In this document: positions 51,151 through 61,069 of the stretch, piece after piece | How positions within the stretch are numbered: position 1 is the first letter of the stretch | How the letters are laid out: each line of letters starts with the position of its first letter | Origin: Eleginops maclovinus | Lineage: Eukaryota > Chordata > Actinopteri > Perciformes > Eleginopidae | Reading direction: 5' to 3' | Assembly (NCBI RefSeq): GCF_036324505.1 | Contig: NC_086363.1 | Span: forward strand, 6,204,655-6,268,654 | Length of the DNA stretch: 64,000 bases | Made by a program: the position numbers and the translations under genes | Notes under the pieces: generated by a model | What the model was told of the DNA's origin: nothing | What the model saw: the letters and a program-made list of their open reading frames with translations, nothing else | The model's database searches: none

Positions 51151-53289
51151 TTTGAGGGGCTGAAAACAGCATTCTTTAGCAATACAAATGATTTGCGTTT
51201 GATTTTCTGGCTATTATTTTAACAAGACGTCTTACCGTTGCCTTTCTGATCACGATATATTGATGTAGATTAAGAGATTTTCATGATGTCCAGTATCTTC
51301 ATGCTGTAGATTTCCAGCTTACTTGTTTTTACTGTGACAGTTTGGGAGAATAAAGGCAGGTGGGGGGAGTGTTACACATTTACAATCTGCTGAGTTCATC
51401 CACTGGTGCTACTGGCCACTAAGCAGCTCCACCGGTTCTACCAGCGCGCTCAGTCTGAGATGAAAGGCTGAGGTGATTAATGTTCATCTGGGAAAGCACC
51501 CCAAGGATGTTGGGACATACTGTACTGTAAAACCTATCAGGTAAAAAATATCTGATGACTCTAACAGGCTGTTTCTTACCTCCTCTAGCTCAGGGAGGAA
51601 TTTACTGATTAACCTCACTGTGAACTGACAGGTTTATAATTGTTGTGTAATTAATCACGGCGCAGGTTGCAGACTGAATCTATTTGCTTCCGGGAGAAAA
51701 AACAAATCATGTAGGGAGAGATGTTTTAGTTATATGCCTGGTGTAGAGAGACCCTGGATGTTGCCTTGTTGTGTGAGGCTGACATTAATTGAGTTTTCCC
51801 CTCTCTTGCAGCCTCACTCCCTCCTCTCCTCACACACACAGTGCAGTTGGTGACTCAGGGTCTCGCTTGGTTGGTCCGCTGGGCTCTGAGGATTTGTAAC
51901 CTAAAATCCAGACTTGCACAGTGACAGTGTAACATCTCAGTAACTCTGCAAGACTTGTGAAGTCTGGAGAGTTTGAGAGTGGAGGGAAGAGAAGGAGAAC
52001 GCTAGATAATTCAGCCGTGCAATTTTGACTTAACATACTGATGCGTTCGCCAGAGCTGCACGCTACAAGCAGGAAGGAGATAAAACAGCAAGACATGAAG
52101 TCTGAATTATGTAAAAAAAATGCAACAGAAGATCAAACTAAAAAGAAATGAAAGGGGAATGAATGAAAAGCCTACAGAAGCCAGCTTTAAATCTTATCAT
52201 AATTACATTTGCTACGGAGCAAAGTAGCCAGCATATAATGGGTGAATTCCAAACCTATGATGGCCCTTTTGAAACAGCACGATAACAAAAGACTTTTTAG
52301 ACACACTCATCATACTGGCAGATGCTAAGACAAAAAATGCTCGAGGGGAGTCAAGTCTTGGGGAACTTCAGGGAGAGAAAGAGGAAAAAAGAAAGGACTC
52401 CTAAAATATCCTCCCCATTCTGTCTGTAAAGTTAAAAATGACAACTGCAATACCTTTGTTCTTGGAGTGCAGCTGCAAAAAGCGTTCAATAATGTATTAG
52501 GGAGAATAAAGACTGAGCTGATTTCGTTCGGATCTGTGTAAGGCGCTAAGACCAGGAGCTTTCTCTGCTCTGCTCATACTGTGAGGACAGATCAGGCTGC
52601 TGAACACAAACCCATCCTCTTGACTTCTAAGATTGCTCTACTTATCCGGGAGGAATGAAATCCCGGCCTCGGAATAAACACTTTATCCTTTTACACATAT
52701 TTGCGACTGCTCTCATAGCAGAGCGTTCAGCTCGCAAGCTCCCTTTCTTTGAAACCAACTTCCTGTGATCATTAGGGAGGCAGACGGTGTCCAAACTGTG
52801 TGAGTGTACTGAGGAGTTTATTTTAAAAAAAGCATATACTGTAGTTCAAGCTGGTTTAAGATCACCCTATGTTTGCCCTCCTGAGTCCTACAGGTTATGG
52901 TATTTTTTTATTGTATTTCTTGTGTATTTTATGTTTTTAAATTATTTTCTTGTAATTGTATTCATCTCTTAACACTGTTGATCAACTGTAATGTATATCG
53001 TTAGCCTCATAGCATAACTGCGTAAGTTGCAAGTCAAATCTTAAGTTTTCTTTAGAAAAACAACACACAAGAACTTTTTATTCATACTGTAATAGTAGGT
53101 ATATGACAATGAGGGTAACGACTTATAATCCAATGCCAATCTGAGTCTGTAGTATATTTCTGTAGCATAGTGAGATTTTATATTATAGATCATTCAGTTA
53201 TTTCTTTATATTGTGTCTTATTTAGATACTCTAGTGATATAGTCCTTTGTATTGTGAATTTTTGCTGCTAATGCTAAAGTTTCTACTCT

Positions 53290-53365
53290 ATCTATCTGTA
53301 AAGCCCACTGAGACAAACGTGTGATATTGGGATGTATAAATAAACTTCCATTTGATTTGATCTCT
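53290..53365 (+). repeat. LINE-like 3' tail
   Basis: CTGTAAAGCCCACTGAGACA, GTGTGATATTGGGATGTATA and AATAAACTTCCATTTGATTT form the usual end of fish LINE copies ('tgtaaagcccTttgagacaaa...tataaataaa'). No reverse transcriptase frame is visible upstream, so it is 5'-truncated or a non-autonomous relative. Confidence 0.55.
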
Positions 53366-53440
53366 TCACGGGGACTGGACAATCACTGATAATTACTGAG
53401 TCAGGTCTTGAAATGTTGCTCATGCACACAGTTTGCACGA

Positions 53441-53456
53441 CCCCCCCCCCCCCCCC
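53441..53456. repeat. Poly(C) run, 16 bp
   Basis: Sixteen consecutive C are followed by a pyrimidine-rich stretch with CCTCCC and CCCTCC. Such runs are unstable, so the length may be a sequencing or assembly estimate. Confidence 0.9.
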
Positions 53457-54027
53457 ATTTTCCATCCTCCCTTCCCTCCCTCCTACTGTGCTGAGACTAG
53501 CAGTGCAGAACAGCAATGTAATGACTCTGAAATGCAAAGTGCCCTGACCAACGGAGCATTCACCTGAGGCTATGGAGGTTTTAATTTCTTGCGTGCCTGA
53601 GTGTGATAAGAGGAAATCCAAATGTTGTGACTTTACTTACAAGCTCTGTGGAGGCCGGCCAACTGAAGTGGGGAAAAGAAACCCAAAAAAAACCTGAATG
53701 AAGGCAAATCTGAAGGAAGAAGCACAACAGAAATCCAGGAAGGCATCAATTATTGAGACAAGCGAGACAGCAGTGACACAATCTACAGATGATAGGTCTT
53801 TTTTGTGGGTTTGCTTGACAGTCGGGTGGTTTGAAATATTGCATCTAGAAGACACAACAACAAAGACAAGCATTATCCTACTTTTCCTTCATATTTGTTG
53901 TGAACTTTCGCTGCCCTGACTCCCAGCTAAACACACTGTGAGTGTTTGAATCCTGTATAAAAAGATGACTACCTTATTTTTTAGTATCAAGAATGGATCA
54001 AATCTTGCTAACCTTTGTTTTATTCAA

Positions 54028-54540
54028 AGGTGGATGAAGTACTGAGATCCTGTACTTAAGTGAAAGTAAAAATATTATGGTTTTACGATATTCCATTACA
54101 GGTTACCATCCTGAATTCACACTTACTTGAGTAAAAATATAAAAGTATCAGCATCAAAATGTTCTTAAAGTAGTAAAAGTGCTCATTTTGCACAATGGCC
54201 CCTTCAAGTAGCATTAAGTGCAGAAGTATAAACAGTCAAATATACTTAATATCCAAAGTACACATTATGCAGAATGGCTCATTCAAAGTATTTATTGTTA
54301 AATATTATTGTAGTATTCTGATTTGTCACAAGCACATGCATTTGAATCTTGTAGTTTCTCAATGTGGAGACAATTTTAAGACACTTTATAGACTGCGTCA
54401 TATCACATAAGCATTTAATGTGTTTAAGATATAAAAAAGTTAGGGACAAATAAATGTAGGGGCCTAAAAAGTACAATATTGCCCTATGTATTGTAGTGCA
54501 GTAGAAGTATAAAGTAGAATAACTTAAAGTAAACGAATGT
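54028..54540 (+). repeat. Fish 'TACTTAAGTAAAAGTA' dispersed repeat
   Basis: The copy begins AAAGGTGGATGAAGTACTGA, has ACTTGAGTAAAAATATAAAA, GTAGTAAAAGTGCTCATTTT and CATTATGCAGAATGGC, and ends near GTGCAGTAGAAGTATAAAGT. This is a very common teleost interspersed repeat, probably a non-autonomous DNA element. I cannot define its ends. Confidence 0.6.
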
Positions 54541-56000
54541 TGTTACCCGAGGTTTCGTTGAGGTATTATCCACATTTCTTTCTTTAAATGTCCTCTTTTT
54601 CCCATTTTGCATGTTCTTTAATGATTATATTTGTATTGTGAAGCCACAGGTTATAAAAGGTGCCACACAAATAAAGTATTTGTTATGTAACCGAGTCATT
54701 ATTATAGCCCTCTCCTGCAGGGGGCACTCCAGCCACCTGCAACCAGACTGGAGATGAACATGCTGCATGTACTGTATTGGATTTTTATCTCAGCCTTAAA
54801 AGGTTTTTATTTAAAGTGATGAAGAGTCTCTAAAACATGTGGGCCTCTTTTGTGTGTATTCACATGATGTCATCTTTTAATTTATGCCCTCTTCTTCTCT
54901 TGAAAAAGTGTTTTGACTAGAAGGAGAAGGATAATGACTCTGGTTTTCAGTGAACATGTAATCTTAGATTTTTTGGTGCCTGCTTTGATCCACTTTCTTT
55001 CAAAAATACCAAGAAAGTATAATGGCTATTTATACAATTTGAGTGGTGATATCATCCTCTGATTGCACCCACACACTCACTTATCAAACCTGCAGTCTGC
55101 AAATGAGTTTCACACTTTGTTCAATCCTCCGAAACTCCGCAGGTATAATACTCTGATTCTTAGAAACGGTTTTCCTGAAACCCACCTGTTCACTGCACTG
55201 ACTCATGTAGTTCCTACTTATCTGTAATTCCGAGTCAGTACAGTGAGCCATGAAACAAACAAGACCTGAGCCCAAAGATGCCTTCTTTGTCAGTGTCTCC
55301 ATGGTAGGGGAGTTGTGTGGTTGGAAAATACAACAAAGCTGAGTGTTTCATGAATGAACTTTGGAGCTCAAGAGTGTTTTCTGTCTGTTTCTACATTACT
55401 CATACTTCTTCATTCACTTCCTCTTGCCCCCTGAATGGCTGTTAGTAAAGATAACATTATAATGTAGATTTAACATCAGTTATGATTTGGTTATTCAAGA
55501 GTGGTAGGTTAATAAATACATAAGTGTAAAAGCATTTTCATGTCGTGGTTGCGGTATGAGGGCTCTGGTGACGGCATCGTTGGTCCACCACTTTGGTCCA
55601 AACTGAAACTTTGTACAGACATTCATGGTCCCTGGAGGATAAACCTCAATGACTTTGTTATTTACCAATAGAGCCACCATGAGGTTCATATTTGTGGAGT
55701 TGTGACAAAAGCCTCGCACACTATTGGATGGACATTGGTGTTGAACTTTGACTGATTTTGGTAAGCAACTGTTATTATCTAGCGTCCAATGTTTAGGTTT
55801 AAAATTGTCAACAAGTGTAACTGTGTGTGTCATTGATGTGTGATTTTAATAGCTTTTGGACAACAATGGAAGTCTGTCAGGCTTTGGCCACACAGACAAT
55901 CATTGTTAGAAGAATAAGGTCATTGTTGCTTTGGGACTTTTCATAGGCTTTGTTTACAATAGGGAATACAAATAATATCACCTGACTTATCCTCTGATGA
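54541..56000. other. Intergenic, no gene seen
   Basis: AT-rich sequence. The open frames at 55084-55302 and 55495-55833 (minus) show no domain and no splice context. Confidence 0.45.
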
Positions 56001-56004
56001 ATCT

Positions 56005-56260
56005 ATACCAGGAAAGCAACTAATAACTATTTTGATTATTGAAGGACCTGTAATTTGTTATTTCAAAATGAATAAAGATATTGTTTGTTGTTCATTTAAA
56101 TATCAGACATTTTTGGAAAAATGCCCATCGTAGTGTCTCGAAGTCCAAAGCGATGTCTTGTTTTGTGTGTCCAAAACCCAAATATACTTAGTTTAATATT
56201 GAATGAAAATATTATACTACAGCATTTTCTGCTTTTCCTAATAAAAAAATAATAGATTCA
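56005..56260 (+). repeat. Copy B of the 51 kb repeat family
   Basis: GCAACTAATAACTATTTTGA, ATGCCCATCGTAGTGTCTCG, AAGTCCAAAGCGATGTCTTG and CCAAAACCCAAATATACTTA align in order with copies A and C. Confidence 0.6.
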
Positions 56261-56429
56261 TTATGTCTTATTGATTGATGAAACCATTACCTGAATGGAG
56301 CACTAATATATGTTTTATACACTTCTAATTAAACATAAATCTACATGGCAAAGAAGTAAAACTCTAAGCTGAACAGTCTGTTTGCTGGTAGATGTTTATT
56401 GCCTGACCTCACTCAAAACTGTGTGCTCC

Positions 56430-56780
56430 TTCTTTTGTTTTCTAAAAGCTGTGATGGTGTATTACAGACTGACATTTCGCCGCTGGCCCTTTTTTTCTGT
56501 GCTGGCCTTTAAATTTGCTGTTTGTGTGTCTTTGTCCTGTGTTTAACTGTGTGTTAGGTCAGATTAACAAATGGTAAGGCCGGTGGCAGGCTGAATAACA
56601 GCATTAAACCAGAGGACAATGGGAGTGTGGGACTAAGCCCTTTCACAACCTGTCTGACAGCTTGTTGCGTTGATGTCACCCTCTGACTCAGGCCGCTGCC
56701 ACCGCCGCTGTCACCCTGCATGACATCACCAAATCAAACATATCGCTCTCCACTACAACATCTAATTTCTCTACCTTTGT
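56430..56780. promoter_or_regulatory. Conserved-looking non-coding stretch
   Basis: The segment has balanced composition and little repeat character. It includes TCAGATTAACAAATGG, GCAGGCTGAATAACAGCATT and AAACCAGAGGACAATGGGAG, with homeodomain-like ATTA cores and no long frame. It reads like a conserved non-coding element, but this is an impression that needs alignment with other fish. Confidence 0.25.
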
Positions 56781-56989
56781 CCCCCTATATGTCTCAAGAG
56801 ATTTGCATACTCATCGGCTTTCCTGGATTGTAGCTTTTCCACTCTGTCATTCTGCATACAAGGAAGAGAAACGCGTAAAAGGACATCATTAGTTTTCCAA
56901 GGAGACTCAGATAACGGAAGAGAAATCTGAGAACAAAGACTGGGGGGGTCAGGTGACTCGCTTTCAGGAGGGTTTATTTAATACAGAAG

Positions 56990-57195
56990 GGCTGCAGCTA
57001 ACGAGTATTGTCATGATGGATTAAACTGCAATTCGTTCTCTAAATTAGCCAATGAATCATTCTGTTTATAAAATGTAGGAAAATACCGAACAACGGCCAA
57101 TCCTAGTTTCTCAAAGTCCAAGGTTATGTTTTTAAATGTCTTGTTTTGTTGGTGCAGAACTCAAATATTATACCATATTAAACCAGATAGGAAGG
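56990..57195 (+). repeat. Copy C of the 51 kb repeat family
   Basis: GGCTGCAGCTAACGAGTATT, CCAATGAATCATTCTGTTTA, CTAGTTTCTCAAAGTCCAAG and AAATGTCTTGTTTTGTTGG match the family order. It lies only about 0.75 kb from copy B. Confidence 0.6.
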
Positions 57196-57399
57196 AAACT
57201 ACTCGTACTTGCGAGGCCATTTTTGCACAACATAGGTTTTTAGAGCATGTTTACATTCACATCGGCAAACACGTCGTTGCATTTCAGTGAATTTAACTTC
57301 TGTACATTTTAATTATTTGAGTAAAACTGAAGAATCACGGGTTTCTTTATGGGATGCCTTTAGACAATTCTTGTACTAAAACCAATGTGGAAACAATTT

Positions 57400-57660
57400 C
57401 AGATTCAGACTCTCTGTACTGTAGATCATTTCACTCTATAAGCATATCTATCACATGATGGTTTTACTATAAAAAGTAACAATAAATACAAGCAATAAAT
57501 AAAAGTTGTGCAGTAAAAAGTACAGGATTTTCATCAGAATTGTTGTAGAGTAGAAGTTAGTGTAAGATAAAATGGATATACTCAAGTAAAAGTATGTTGT
57601 CGTTGTACTTTACTTGAATAACAAAGACACACCATTATAATTGAGGCAAATAAGGTGAAC
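57400..57660 (+). repeat. Second copy (3' part) of the 54 kb repeat
   Basis: AAAGTAACAATAAATACAAG, GTGCAGTAAAAAGTACAGG, GTAGAGTAGAAGTTAGTG and ACTCAAGTAAAAGTATGTTG match the 3' half of the 54028-54540 repeat in the same orientation. Confidence 0.5.
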
Positions 57661-58086
57661 CTTCAGTACACTGCCACCTTCTACGTCATTCAGGGTGATA
57701 TTGACGGGTTTATTTCCACATTATCTTTACGAGTAAACTACGCATCGAATGTAAAGCGTATGTAAAGCAGCTTCAACGATATCAGTCTGACGTTATCATG
57801 CTTAGCTATTTTACAGTGTGGATTAAAGGAGGAAATTCCCTTGCATTAAAACACACATATTAACACGAAGCAGGAAAATAGTATTACATGTAATACATAC
57901 CAGATGGATTTCGTTTTTGGTTTAAGATTACAAGCTTTATAATGTGTGAAAGATCTTAAACTCTCAGTAAGTTCCTCAAAAAATGGTGTGTGTCTAATCG
58001 CGTAGAATGGGCAGATGTCAAAAGGTCAGCCTTCAAGGGTCATCGTGAAATATTTGTTTAGTGTTTACTGAATAACTCAGCACATA

Positions 58087-59687
58087 CAGTGGGGCAAAAA
58101 AGTATTTAGTCAGCCACCAATTGTGCAAGTTCTCCCATTTAAAAAGATGAGAGAGGCCTGTAATTTTTATCATAGGTATACCTCAACTATGAGAGACAAA
58201 ATGAGAAAAAAAATCCAGGAAATCACATTGTAGGATTTTTAAAGAATTGATTTTCAAATTATTGTGGAAAATAAGTATTTGGTCAATAACAAAAGTTCAT
58301 CTCAATACTTTGTTATATACCCTTTGTTGGCAATGACAGAGGTCAAACGTTTTCTGTAAGTCTTCACAAGGTTTTCACACACTGTTGCTGGTATTTTGGC
58401 CCATTCCTCCATGCAGATCTCCTCTAAAGCAGTGATGTTTTGGGGCTGTCGCTGGGCAACACGGACTTTCAACTCCCTCCAAAGATTTTCTATGGGGTTG
58501 AGATCTGGAGACTGGCTAGGCCACTCCAGGACCTTGAAATGCTTCTTACGAAGCCACTCCTTCGTTGCCCTGGCGGTGTGTTTGGGATCATTGTCATGCT
58601 GAAAGACCCAGCCACGCTTCATCTTCAGTGCCCTTGCTGATGGAAGGAGGTTTTCACTCAAAATCTCACGATACATGGCCCCATTCATTCTTTCCTTTAC
58701 ACGGATCAGTCATCCTGGTCCCTTTGCAGAAAAACAGCCCCAAAGCATGATGTTTCCACCCCCATGCTTCACAGTAGGTATGGTGTTCTTTGGATGCAAC
58801 TCTGCATTCTTTCTCCTCCAAACACGACGAGTTGAGTTTTTACCAAAAAGTTCTATTTTGGTTTCATCTGACCATATGACATTCTCCCAATCCTCTTCTG
58901 GATCATCCAAATGCCCTCTAGCAAACTTCAGACGGGCCTGGACATGTACTGGCTTAAGCAGGGGGACACGTCTGGAACTGCAGGATTTAAGTCCCTGGCG
59001 GCGTAGTGTGTTACTGATGGTAGCCTCTGTTACTTTGGTCCCAGCTCTCTGCAGGTCATTCACTAGGTCCCCCCGTGTGGTTCTGGGATTTTTGCTCACC
59101 GTTCTTGTGATCATTTTGACCCCACGGGGTGAGATCTTGCGTGGAGCCCCAGATGGAGGGAGATTAGCAGTGGTCTTGTATGTCTTCCATTTTCTAATAA
59201 TTGCTCCCACAGTTGATTTCTTCACACCAAGCTGCTTACCTATTGCAGATTCAGTTTTCCCAGCCTGGTGCAGGTCTACAATTTTGTCTCTGGTCTCCTT
59301 TGACAGCTCTTTGGTCTTGGCCATAGTGGTTTGGAGTATGACTGTTTGAGGTTGTGGACAGGTGTCTTTTATACTGATAACGAGTTCAAAAAGGTGCCAT
59401 TAATACAGGTAACGAGTAGAGGACAGAGGAGCCTCTTAAAGAAGAAGTTACAGGTCTGTGAGAGCCAGAAATCTTGCTTGTTTGTAGGTGACCAAATACT
59501 TATTTTACCGAGGAATTTACCAATTAATTCATTAAAAATCCTACAATGTGATTTCCTGAATTGTTTCCCCCATTCTGTCTCTCATAGTTGAAGTGTACCT
59601 ATGATGAAAATTACAGGCCTCTCTCATCTTTTTAAATGGGAGAACTTGCACAATTGGTGGCTGACTAAATACTTTTTTGCCCCACTG
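58087..59687 (-). mobile_element. Tc1-like DNA transposon, complete ends
   Basis: The element is 1601 bp and flanked by the TA duplication expected of Tc1/mariner insertion (58085-58086 and 59688-59689). Both ends read inward CAGTGGGGCAAAAAAGTATT. The inverted repeats run about 200 bp (to about 58,285 and from about 59,488), nearly perfect over the first 80 bp and then diverging. It encodes one transposase on the minus strand. The near-identical ends and one interrupting stop point to a fairly young copy. Confidence 0.96.
58302..59324 (-). pseudogene. Tc1-like transposase (DD34E) with one internal stop
   Basis: The frame runs 341 codons from ATG at 59324 to a stop at 58302 and is interrupted once, by TGA at codon 205 (58710-58712). 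Both sides are in the same frame, so this is a nonsense change and not a frameshift. Residues 1-110 hold paired-type helix-turn-helix domains ([34 protein letters not shown]). The catalytic triad is complete: Asp153 (VIWSDET), Asp244 ([10 protein letters not shown]) and Glu279 (NPIENLW), with 34 residues between the last two. The enzyme would cut and paste the element at TA sites. The interrupted protein lacks two catalytic residues. Confidence 0.95.
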
Positions 59688-59965
59688 TATTATTCAATAT
59701 TCGAATCAGGAAAGTTTTAAATCTGTTATTCTATAAACCTGCTGTCTGGTAAGTTTTTCCCTGCAAAATCATGCTCTGTCATACAGGAAGTGAAGCGTTT
59801 TACATTGCTGACTGCTGCAACAGCTTGTGCAGAATAATGTAGGGAAACTAAGGAGCATTATTAGCAACTGAAGAGGCTGAAGAGACGAGAACACCAACTA
59901 TAGAAAGTCAGGCTTCATTTTAAAAACGTCTTCATGAGAGACACACAATCTCAGAGTCAAAGACA

Positions 59966-60295
59966 GAAGAAGAAGAAGAAGAAGAAGACATACTTTTATT
60001 AATCCCTTACAGGGAAATTGCTTTCTCTACTCTGTTGTGTTGACACACATTAAACACACAGAGGATATACATGCACACACAACCACATGCAGAGGAGAGG
60101 TGGCAGAGCAGAGAGGCAGCCAGGTACCCGGCACCAAGGGAGCAGATAGAGGTTAGGTGCCTTGCTCAAGGGCATCTCGGCAGTGGCCTAGGAGGAGAAC
60201 TGGCACCTCTCCAGCTACCAGCTCACTTTTTTGGTCCGATCGGGACGTGAGACCAAGTCCCTACTGACTGAGCCACTGCCGCCCCCAACAGGTCA
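59966..60295 (+). repeat. GAA repeat and fish retroposon fragment
   Basis: A short (GAA)n tract (59966-59988) leads into CTTTTATTAATCCCTTACAG and GGAAATTGCTTTCTCTACT. Later come AGGTGCCTTGCTCAAGGGCA, TCTCGGCAGTGGCCTAGG and an end with ACTGAGCCACTGCCGCCCC. This order is typical of a dispersed fish retroposon that also left fragments at 44945 and 46945. Confidence 0.6.
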
Positions 60296-60940
60296 ATCAG
60301 TCCTGTAATTATGGAGTCGTTTTACACTGGGCCCAAAGCAGAGGCATTTATTTTGTAAGGCCTATTCTTTAGTATTTGCACGGGTGACGCCCCCTGCACA
60401 CGATATAATGTATGCAACTGTGACGCATGCCAAAGAGTTATAGAGATGCGAACAATGAAAAGCTATAAGAGAAACTTCAGTGGAAGTGAGGTTCAAGAGC
60501 TTACACACAGCTAGTAATATTCAAGAGATTACACACAGCTAGTCGCCATTGGGATCAATTGATCATGAATTTAATCATACAATCACTCTAAATACTGTCA
60601 AACACATAATATTCATCATGTGATATTAGACATAAGTGAACATTTTAAACCCATTTTTTCTACTAATATCGGTAATCGTGCTCTTGACCACTCATAAACC
60701 TTTCTCTCACCTTTATGCAATAAATACAAATTACAATAAATGCCTTTATCAATCGATATGCAAAATGTAATTTCTGTATTTGTTTATTTATTGTCATTTG
60801 TATTTACCTGATGCAATTACTACTCAGGGATTCCATTGTATGACCCCAGAAATCAATGGGTAGGTGGATACGAACAAAAACTAAATCTTATAGCTCTTCC
60901 TGCTTGAGACCCAATGTCTCCCATTAATTTAGAGTGTTAT
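60296..60940. other. Intergenic, no gene seen
   Basis: AT-rich, with a near-tandem duplication of about 24 bp around AGAG(C/A)TTACACACAGCTAGT at 60,495-60,545. No exon signal is visible. Confidence 0.4.
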
Positions 60941-60948
60941 TATTGCAG

Positions 60949-61067
60949 ATACAGTCCAGGGCAGTTAATTCCCAGAGCACAGAGGCAGCTGCCAGCAGAG
61001 GCTAAACCTCGTCCCCCGGTGGGACACGGAGCTGAAAGGCCCTGGCTCCCACTCAGCCATGCAGCAG
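60949..61067 (+). other. Exon-like segment of unknown transcript
   Basis: A GC-richer stretch of 119 bp stands out from AT-rich surroundings. It is bounded by TTATTGCAG and by CAGCAG followed by GTGACC. One frame is open throughout (YSPGQLIPRAQRQLPAEAKP, then HGAERPWLPLSHAAG), but it resembles no family I know. It could be an exon of a gene beyond the window, a non-coding RNA exon or chance. Confidence 0.25.
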
Positions 61068-61069
61068 GT

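Larger units (their letters stand above)
51151..54027. other. Intergenic, no gene seen
   Basis: I find no exon with supporting splice sites. The stretch includes moderately GC-rich segments (51,360-51,480 and 52,550-52,760) that could be regulatory but cannot be judged without comparison. At 53,265-53,365 there is a retroposon-like 3' tail and at 53,441 a run of C. Confidence 0.45.

Noticed and set aside
58675..59349. Plus-strand ORF of 224 codons
   Set aside because: It is antisense to the Tc1 transposase.
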